From Micropterix aruncella (Eukaryota > Arthropoda > Insecta > Lepidoptera > Micropterigidae): a stretch of DNA of 64,000 nt. The notes under the pieces were generated by a model, which had not been told where the DNA came from, made no database searches, and saw nothing but the letters and a program-made list of their open reading frames with translations. The DNA is taken from positions 14,909,597 to 14,973,596 of the forward strand of contig OX155979.1 in assembly GCA_944548615.1 (NCBI GenBank). Direction: 5' to 3'. Within the stretch, counting starts at the first letter, position 1, and each line of letters begins with the position of its first letter. A program made the translations under genes and the position numbers. Below, piece by piece: positions 56,090 to 64,000 of this stretch.

Positions 56090-56131
56090 AGAAAATAATC
56101 TACCCTAGTACGGGCATTAACCTAGTTGGGT

Positions 56132-56178
<47 letters not shown>
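56090..56178 (+). mobile_element. CR1-like 3' end with 40-base poly-A
   Basis: CCCTAGTACGGGCATTAACC-TAGTTGGGTAG, the 3'-UTR motif shared by the CR1-like copies, is followed by about 40 A (56139-56178) in place of the usual AAATA repeats. Confidence 0.6.
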
Positions 56179-56181
<3 letters not shown>

Positions 56182-56559
56182 ACACAGTAAACTAAATTAT
56201 AACTTCATATATCCCATCCCTACGTTTCCTCTCCTATCGCCAATTCTTGCTAGCAATTATCGAATTGGCGAGTGAATTATAATGTAGTTCGATAGTAATT
56301 TAATTTAAATCAATTCAATTGTGATCATTTAACGTATAAGGAAATACTGCAAGACAATACTACAGAAATCAATGGATCGCCCGGTAAAACATTGTACCTA
56401 CCATGATAATTTATCATATTTAACGAAGTACTGTATTTTTCGCGAAGAAACAATAAACAAACTATGAAACTCTCTTTTTTCTCTTTAAATCGATTATCTC
56501 CATCTCTACGCTTGTTAATCACGGCAATGCCGACACTGGCTATAATTAATTAGGGTTTT

Positions 56560-56690
56560 GCGAAATGGCAACTTTAAAAAGTGACAGCTGTCTATTATAT
56601 CGATTTCCGTCGTCAGAACACAGGCAGTCGTTTTTACCTGCGCTTTTCATACGTTTTTTCTTAGTAAATAGTCATTATACACTTACAAAG
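56560..56690 (+). promoter_or_regulatory. 5' flank of ZF-2
   Basis: Aligns block by block with the flank of ZF-1 (51577-51720), including GAAATGGCAAC, TGACAGCTGTCT and TTCTTAGTAAATAGTCAT. Confidence 0.5.
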
Positions 56691-57560
56691 ATGAGTGAGC
56701 AAATGGATGATTATAGCACCGTGGCAGTGAAGACCGAAGAAAACGTCGCCATTAAATCGGAGGTCGTCGATCCCGATGATTCAGATTCAAATATTCTTTC
56801 GAGCGATTTAATAGCAGATGAAAGTGGAAATGTGGATGCATTCTTCGACGGAGGGACTTACGAAATTAAGCCAGAAGTAATCGAATGTGGACAATTAGCA
56901 AGCAGTAATATTGATAAAATTGATTCATGTGTTGGGGGTGTTAAATCTTTTGTTTGTCCAGAGTGCGACAGGGCGTTTTCTCTGAAGACTAATTTAAAGT
57001 CTCACATTTCCTCTGTTCACATTAAATTAAAGAAATTTGCATGTGGCGAATGTAACGGTTCATTTTCACGGAAGGATACTCTAAATAAACACGTTATGGC
57101 AGTTCACTTGAAGTTAAAGGAATTTACATGTGTCGAATGTGGTCGTGCATTTTCAGAACAAGGAAAATTAAAGGTGCATTTAGTCACAGTTCACAAAAAG
57201 CTGAGGAGATTTTCATGTGGAGAATGCAATCATGATTTTGCAGAAAAGGGAAGTTTAAAGAAGCACATAGACACTGTGCACAGAAAGTTGAAGAGATTTT
57301 CATGCGGGAAGTGCGAGCGTGCTTTTACACAGAAAGGCAGTTTAAAGAAACACTTGGACAATGTTCATCAGAAGTTGAAGAAATTTGTTTGCGTCACATG
57401 CGATCGTGCTTTTACAGAGAAAGGAAGTTTACAAAAGCACTTAGATGAAGTCCATTTGAAATTGAAGAACTTTGTTTGTGGCGAATGCGGTCGTGCATTT
57501 TCACGGCGAGGACGATTGAAGGTACATTTGGACAAGGTTCACGAAAAGCTAAAACTATAA
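56691..57560 (+). CDS. C2H2 zinc-finger protein, seven fingers (ZF-2)
   Basis: I start at MSEQMDDYSTVAVKTEENVA (56691), not the upstream in-frame ATG at 56565, because the paralogue ZF-1 starts at the matching codon and the DNA before it is conserved as UTR. The product is about 289 residues: an acidic N-terminus with VKTE, IKSE and IKPE motifs, then seven C-x2-C-x12-H-x4-H fingers (FVCPECDRAFSLKTNLKSH first, FVCGECGRAFSRRGRLKVH last) with KLKKF-type linkers. Helix contact residues differ from ZF-1 in several fingers, so the two probably bind different sequences. Single exon, intact. Confidence 0.9.
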   Translation: MSEQMDDYSTVAVKTEENVAIKSEVVDPDDSDSNILSSDLIADESGNVDAFFDGGTYEIKPEVIECGQLASSNIDKIDSCVGGVKSFVCPECDRAFSLKTNLKSHISSVHIKLKKFACGECNGSFSRKDTLNKHVMAVHLKLKEFTCVECGRAFSEQGKLKVHLVTVHKKLRRFSCGECNHDFAEKGSLKKHIDTVHRKLKRFSCGKCERAFTQKGSLKKHLDNVHQKLKKFVCVTCDRAFTEKGSLQKHLDEVHLKLKNFVCGECGRAFSRRGRLKVHLDKVHEKLKL

Positions 57561-58561
<1,001 letters not shown>

Positions 58562-58676
58562 CATTTCTGAAATCGAACAATTCGTTCTCAGAAATGTCAC
58601 ATATCTTGACGACGGCTGAGCCGAAATATTGATATACATTTTATAACAATCATTAATATTTAACAAACACTAATCG

Positions 58677-58861
<185 letters not shown>

Positions 58862-59014
58862 TGATTGTAAATGTGTAAATTATTATTTTTTCATATTGAA
58901 ATTATGTTTATTACTAAATAAATGAAATGATAAAATAAATGAAAGGGCACTTATCTGGTCTGTGGTGACCAGGAGCGACTCCAAGCCTATTTCTTTTTTC
59001 TCTTCTTTCAGTGT

Positions 59015-59909
59015 TTGCGGTTTCCTACTGTGGTATTGGAACCTGAGTTATGCAGCGAATTACAAGCTATTGCAAGAAGAGTACCAAATAACACTGCGCT
59101 ACAAAAACTTTTAAATTATATTTTTGAAAATGGGTTACTAGATATCTTACCTAATTTAGTAACTGCATCTTGCGGTGTCGACTACAACGGGCGAGCCCGT
59201 CACCACAGGACGTTTTAACGATTAGTCGTTCTGTCGCCCTGCAGTGAACGTAGAAGACTTTGGACAGTACAATTCTACGTCCAGCTACGTCACAACCCGT
59301 GAGAGTCCAACGCCTTACCGCGAGTTAGCCAGGAATAAACCCGGCGGGCTCGAGATACTCGCGCTCTCACTTCCAATTGTGACCAGATTTCTCCGGTCTC
59401 TCGATTGGTTCCGAGTTCGAGGTCGCTTGCGCGGTCCTCTCCCTTACGAAGCGGTGAAACGGAGTGCACCGAATCTGTCGCGGACCAAGGCGTCCTTTGC
59501 CCGACTCTGAACCGGGATCGGATGGCCAATGGTCATTTCAAGAGCAGTCGCCGTAAGGTAGACAACCACCCCCGCTCTGTAGGAAACAATACAGTTCCCA
59601 GACTCCCCCGACTGTTAGTCGGAGAGCACAATCGATTGGCTTGCGCCGCACGGTGTGCAGACCGTCCAGGGGCGCCAGAGGTTTGATTCCCAGGGGAGAC
59701 TGGTTGACCCAGTGTCCTACCCGGGATTCGCACCCCATGCGGGGAGGCCGTCGGATGGGTGTTGACCCGTGAGTGTGACCGACCCTGAACACATGGGTCA
59801 TCGTGGCCACCTCATCATGGGCCCGTTTAGTAACTGCAATAAGGGTGTTGCTGACAATTCCCGTGTCTGTGGCTAGTGGTGAGCGCAGTTTTTCTAAATT
59901 AACAGCAAT
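59015..59909 (+). mobile_element. hAT transposase C-terminal remnant split by S1
   Basis: ELQAIARRVPNNTALQKLLN and LLDILPNLVTA (to 59167) continue after S1 and one duplication as IRVLLTIPVSVASGERSFSK then LTAI and a stop (59839-59909). The VASGERSFSKL block is the hAT dimerisation signature. Only the last 100 residues or so are left. Confidence 0.8.
59168..59825 (-). mobile_element. S1 retroposon, 13-bp target duplication
   Basis: Flanked by TTTAGTAACTGCA at 59155-59167 and 59826-59838. It starts TCTTGCGG; the other end stops at GGGCCCG, a few bases short of other copies, as expected of slight 5' truncation. Removing it restores the hAT reading frame. Confidence 0.93.
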
Positions 59910-61860
59910 ATAAACAATTTTCCGCAGCAGGGTTAAACGACGGTATTTCGAATTATATATATTTTTAATATTCGCAGAGAATCAAAAACTATTTCACAAT
60001 AACCGTTAGGCGACGTGCTCAATATGCAACTACTCAAAAATAACATTAGTATTAAATACAACCCCTTTTTCAGGTAAAGACGAGAACGGCATTTAGTCAA
60101 ATTTAACCATTGTCCACTCTTATAATTGTTTCCCAACCCTGGTAGGTTGCAGACATGTCTAATAAAGTTTTGTGACTCCTCCGATGAATGAACAAGCCCG
60201 ACAAAAAAAAGAAATGGGCGCACTTAGTTACTTTCAAAAATACGACACTTCGTTTATTTTGTGGGTAACTGTTCGAAGACTTTTTCACAGTAGTGTATCT
60301 ATTGTAACATTTTAATCTTTATATATATATATATAGAAACCATAGAAACTATAAAAAATGTAAAAAAAGAAGAGAAAGTTTCAGAATTTCTTTATTATAC
60401 GAAAGAAACGTTACGTTCTGCACGGAAGAAGTCCGTGCAGCTAAATACACAAAATGCAGATAAAAGATATTCAAAATCAATAATAAAAGAATATAAAAAA
60501 GCCTTTAAAGGAAATCAAATGTAAAATATAATAAAATAGCACAATTTAAAAACGATGTAAAAATTAATAATAAATAAAACGCTAGTCAGCGGAGAGGGGA
60601 GAACTCAGGGTCGGCTCTCCGTTCTTGTTCCAATTATAGATAATATTTACAACTAAAATGGTTAAAACATTAAAATACAATAAATGATGGTTCAGGTAGT
60701 GGAAGGGTTTGAATTTCGCGCGTTGAGCTGCAGTTCCCACGGCGAACACCAGGGCTGACGTCTGTTCCCCGTTCGGCGCGCGGACGGTACGATCCTCGCA
60801 ACTATCGTACTGGTACGATACGAGACTCAGTATAGAGAAGCGGGCAGGATCCAAATATCACGCCGGTCGACGGGGCGAGAAGGCGGACGTAGTACGATGT
60901 GGCGGTAGTGTGTAAGGCATCATGCGGCGAGAAGTAGGCGTGCGATCACGAATATCGCCGTGAATGTCGCCGTGAATGTCACGAATATCGCCGTGATTAA
61001 GGCCGTTTTCAATCCTCCGCGGAGATCCCTGCAGCCGTAGAAAGGCTTCATTACAATATGATCGCGCCAAGAACGAAAACGGATCATCGAAAGGAACAGC
61101 GACTATCGCCTCAGTCCAGTCGTTGATTTCCGACACATCGTCAAACGATCCAAATAAAAGTCACTTAATAGTTCTAAAATCGAGCAAACTCACCAGGTAA
61201 TATTCCTAAATCACACACAGACTCCCCGGGATCTCGTTCGGAATCAAGTCGGATTCAAAATGACCCAAATTATCTTTTGGCTGGTAGACCGCCAAACTTT
61301 TGGCGGGCCCGGCAAGGAAACCCCTTATGCTATACGCGCGAGTTTTTAAAATCAAATTCGACATTTGAATTGCGTTATATTAAAATATTAAAATCATGTG
61401 ATAATAAAATTGATTTTTATTTATAGTGAAAACTAGGATGAAATACCCATATTGCACTATCCTTAATTTAAAATCCGGAATCCAAAATCGTAAAGGAACC
61501 AACGACCTTCGAATGCTGTCAATATACATTCCACAAATCCATCAGAGAATAATTAAAAATATTCTGAATGTAAATTTATGAGCTAACAAAATAATTAGGA
61601 ATTATGACCAAAAGACTAATCAAAAACTATAACTAAATAATTAACCACTTTTGGGCGATATTCCGAACATCGTACAGTCTTCTTTGTTTCTGGCAACGAT
61701 TCTCATCGAATCATCGCAGACGTCACTATTCGCTTCCGATTGGTCAGCCGTGCGAAAAGTCGGAACTGTCAAAAATGAACACGACGAAATCGATCGATGA
61801 AGTGAATGAATATTGTGGAAGGAAATTGTGGAAAAGCAAATCGGAAAACGCGAAGTGCGT
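59910..61860. other. Unassigned
   Basis: Two minus-strand open frames (60854-60582, 61136-60858) are GC-richer than their surroundings; the second holds GDI-H/R-D repeats from a 12-base unit (GAATGTCGCCGT) at 60955-60997. Neither matches a family I know. A block at 61213-61335 (CCCCGGGATCTCG, GGTAGACCGCCAAACTTTTG) could belong to a retroelement, but no LTR pair was found. Confidence 0.4.
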
Positions 61861-61861
61861 T

Positions 61862-62232
<371 letters not shown>

Positions 62233-62570
62233 AAAAACTGATTCTTGAGGAGATAAGAGTAATGAATAAAAGTCGCCTAACTAGGCCAGGGCCTGTTCTA
62301 AGGTCTGTTTTAATAATGATATTGCTCGTATAAACAATTCACTATACTGGTCGACGAAAAACTAACATATTGACGCGGGTTAAGCAGTGGTTACAGCATA
62401 TTCTTTAATAAATGTTATTTTATACGTCGATTTGGCAGCCGATTTTGGTTTAACAGAAAGAGTACAATTAGACGTAATTCCTTACGAGATCCTGTAAATC
62501 GTCTTGAACATTGCAATTGTGAGGAATCTTAATGTCAACTACCATTGTTCGTACTACTATCTCCCAATTG

Positions 62571-63214
62571 GGGAGTTAATGGGCCCTTGCTGAGTTGGTC
62601 ACAAAGACTCATTCTGTTCAAGGTTGGTCACACTCATGGGTCAACACCTATCCGACGGCCTCCACGCATGAAGTGCGAGCCTGGGTAGGATTCTGGCCTT
62701 ATGGTTAGTTTCCCCTGGGAATCAACCTTCTGGCACTCCTGGACGGTCTGCGCACCGTGCGGCATTAGCCAATCGATTGCGTACTCTGAGTAAGTCAGGG
62801 GAGTCTGGAAGCAGTACTGTTTCCTATAGAGTGGGGGTGGTTGCGGACCTTACGGCGACTGCTCTTGAAACGACCATCGGCTACCCGATCCTGGGTGAAC
62901 AGCCGAGCAAAGGATGCCGTGGTTCGCGATAGATTCGGTAGACACCGTTTCACCGCTTCGTAAGATCGTAACCAATCGAGAGACTGGAGTAATCTGGTCG
63001 CAATTGGAAGTAAGGGCGTGAGTGTAAGCCCGCTGGGTAACACTCCTGGCTATCTCGCGGTTAATGCGTTGGCCTCTTACGGGTTTGTGGCGGAGCTAGA
63101 CGGTGGACTGTCTTTGTCCTAAGTCTTCTGCGGTCATTCCAGGGAGATAGAACGACCAATCGTTAAAACTTCCTGAGGTGACGGGCTCGCCCGTTGTAGT
63201 AGACAACTCTAGTT
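62571..63214 (+). mobile_element. S2 retroposon, 13-bp target duplication
   Basis: Flanked by TATCTCCCAATTG at 62558-62570 and 63215-63227. The sense strand is plus: it starts GGGAGTTAATGGGCCCTTGC and ends GTAGACAACTCTAGTT. Full length with small deletions. Confidence 0.93.
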
Positions 63215-63360
63215 TATCTCCCAATTGATAAAAAAAACTTGTATTATTATGTTTATTCAGTTTGTATATGATATTGAAATGTCTAATTAGCGGTGATCGA
63301 ATTCGGACAATACTATTGCATCCTGCACATAAAACATCTTGATTTTCCTATGAAGAGTAC

Positions 63361-64000
63361 CTAGTGCTTAGAACAAAATGAAGGATAACACTCCCCACAT
63401 GTGCTAATTTTCTTATGATTTATATCCAAGTGAGTTCTCAGGTTACTTTGCTGAGAAAAACACGATCGCATTCTCAACATCAAAATTTCTTCTTCCCGTG
63501 AACTGTGTCCTAATGCACTTTTGAATGTACTCGCTGTATGTCCTCGTGACATTTGACGCTAACAAATTTCTTTAATTTCTAATGAACAATGAGTAAGTGA
63601 TGCTTTATTTTTTTTTTATTCGAAAAAGAACGATCGCAATCCACGCATGAAAATCTTTTCAGCTTTCCGTGAACTCTGTCCAAATGCCTCTTTAATGTGC
63701 GTCGCTCAGAAAATGCACGATCACACTCGCCACAAATAAATTCCTTCAACTTCCTGTGAACTGAGTCCATGTGCCTCTTTAAAACCCATTGCAGTGAAAA
63801 CACATGTCCGCATTCTCGACAAACAAATTTCTTTAACTTTAAGTGAACTGCAGAAACGTGTTTCTTCAAATTACCCTTTTGTGAAAATGATTGATCACAT
63901 TCGCCACATACAAACTTCTTTAATTGTAAGTGAACGGTGGAAATGTGAGCCTTTAAATAACGCTTCAGCGAAAACGCCCTGTCGCACTCCACACAAGAAA
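63361..64000 (-). pseudogene. C2H2 zinc-finger gene with premature stop (ZF-3), runs off window
   Basis: Five complete fingers are in frame (SCVECDRAFSLKRYLKAH to FSCVDCDRSFSNKKKIKHH), with the KLKKF linkers of ZF-1 and ZF-2. A TAG replaces the first linker codon at 63579-63581. Behind it two more fingers can still be read in broken form: FVSVKCHEDIQ (first cysteine lost, more stops) and, in another frame, CFSQQSNLRTHLDINHKK. So the gene once had at least seven fingers. A protein shortened to its first fingers might still be made; the N-terminus lies right of the window. Confidence 0.8.

Noticed and set aside
56565..56690. Upstream start for ZF-2 (MATLKSDSC...)
   Set aside because: The paralogue ZF-1 has stops or no frame there, while the DNA is conserved as untranslated flank; the shared start is at 56691.
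60582..61136. Two GC-rich minus-strand open frames as a gene
   Set aside because: No recognisable domain, one includes a 12-base tandem repeat, and no splice or paralogue support is visible. Left unassigned.

Overview
This window looks like an AT-rich accessory region of an insect genome, most likely a moth or butterfly (Lepidoptera). The evidence is lepidopteran-type Helitrons that insert between A and T, insect odorant-receptor exons, an insect-type carboxylesterase, and many decayed CR1, jockey, RTE, R1-like and LOA-type LINEs, piggyBac-like MITEs and mariner, pogo, hAT and PIF/Harbinger remnants. No rRNA, tRNA or CRISPR was seen. Species cannot be named from sequence alone.

Host genes are few. 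(1) A carboxylesterase on the minus strand (1140-7061) can be assembled from three exons with matching splice phases; its last intron is 4.2 kb and full of repeats. (2) Odorant-receptor (OR) exons are scattered over 11-36 kb: two first exons on minus (11591-11657, 17246-17312), exons 2 and 3 on minus (35412-35873), a C-terminal exon on minus split by a CR1-like LINE (26538-27634), and a plus-strand exon 2/3 pair that is dead, carrying a LINE insertion and a stop codon (14891-16073). (3) Three related C2H2 zinc-finger genes lie at 50.7-51.6 kb (minus), 56.7-57.6 kb (plus) and from 63.4 kb off the right edge (minus, with a premature stop).

Nearly everything else is mobile DNA. The best-preserved element is a full-length LOA-clade LINE (29548-34569) with two open, overlapping reading frames and a perfect 13-bp target-site duplication. 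The most frequent repeat is a roughly 660-bp non-coding retroposon, called S here, with about twelve full or partial copies in three subfamilies (S1, S2, S3) and target duplications of 10-15 bp. One S1 copy is fused to an R1-like LINE inside a single target duplication (41195-43721), and another has a twin-priming-type internal inversion (18919-19529).

Insertions are strongly layered. An S2 copy (40987-46521) holds both the R1/S1 chimera and a CR1-like LINE. A mariner (36850-39985) holds an RTE LINE and a pogo-like element. An old inverted-terminal-repeat element (about 18010-22068) holds S2, S1, a TTAA MITE and an unusual LINE, with a PIF/Harbinger element at its edge that itself holds a piggyBac-like MITE. 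Two Helitrons in opposite orientation are nested at 40053-40890. These seams give a relative order of transposition events. All family names are from my reading of motifs; no database search was run.
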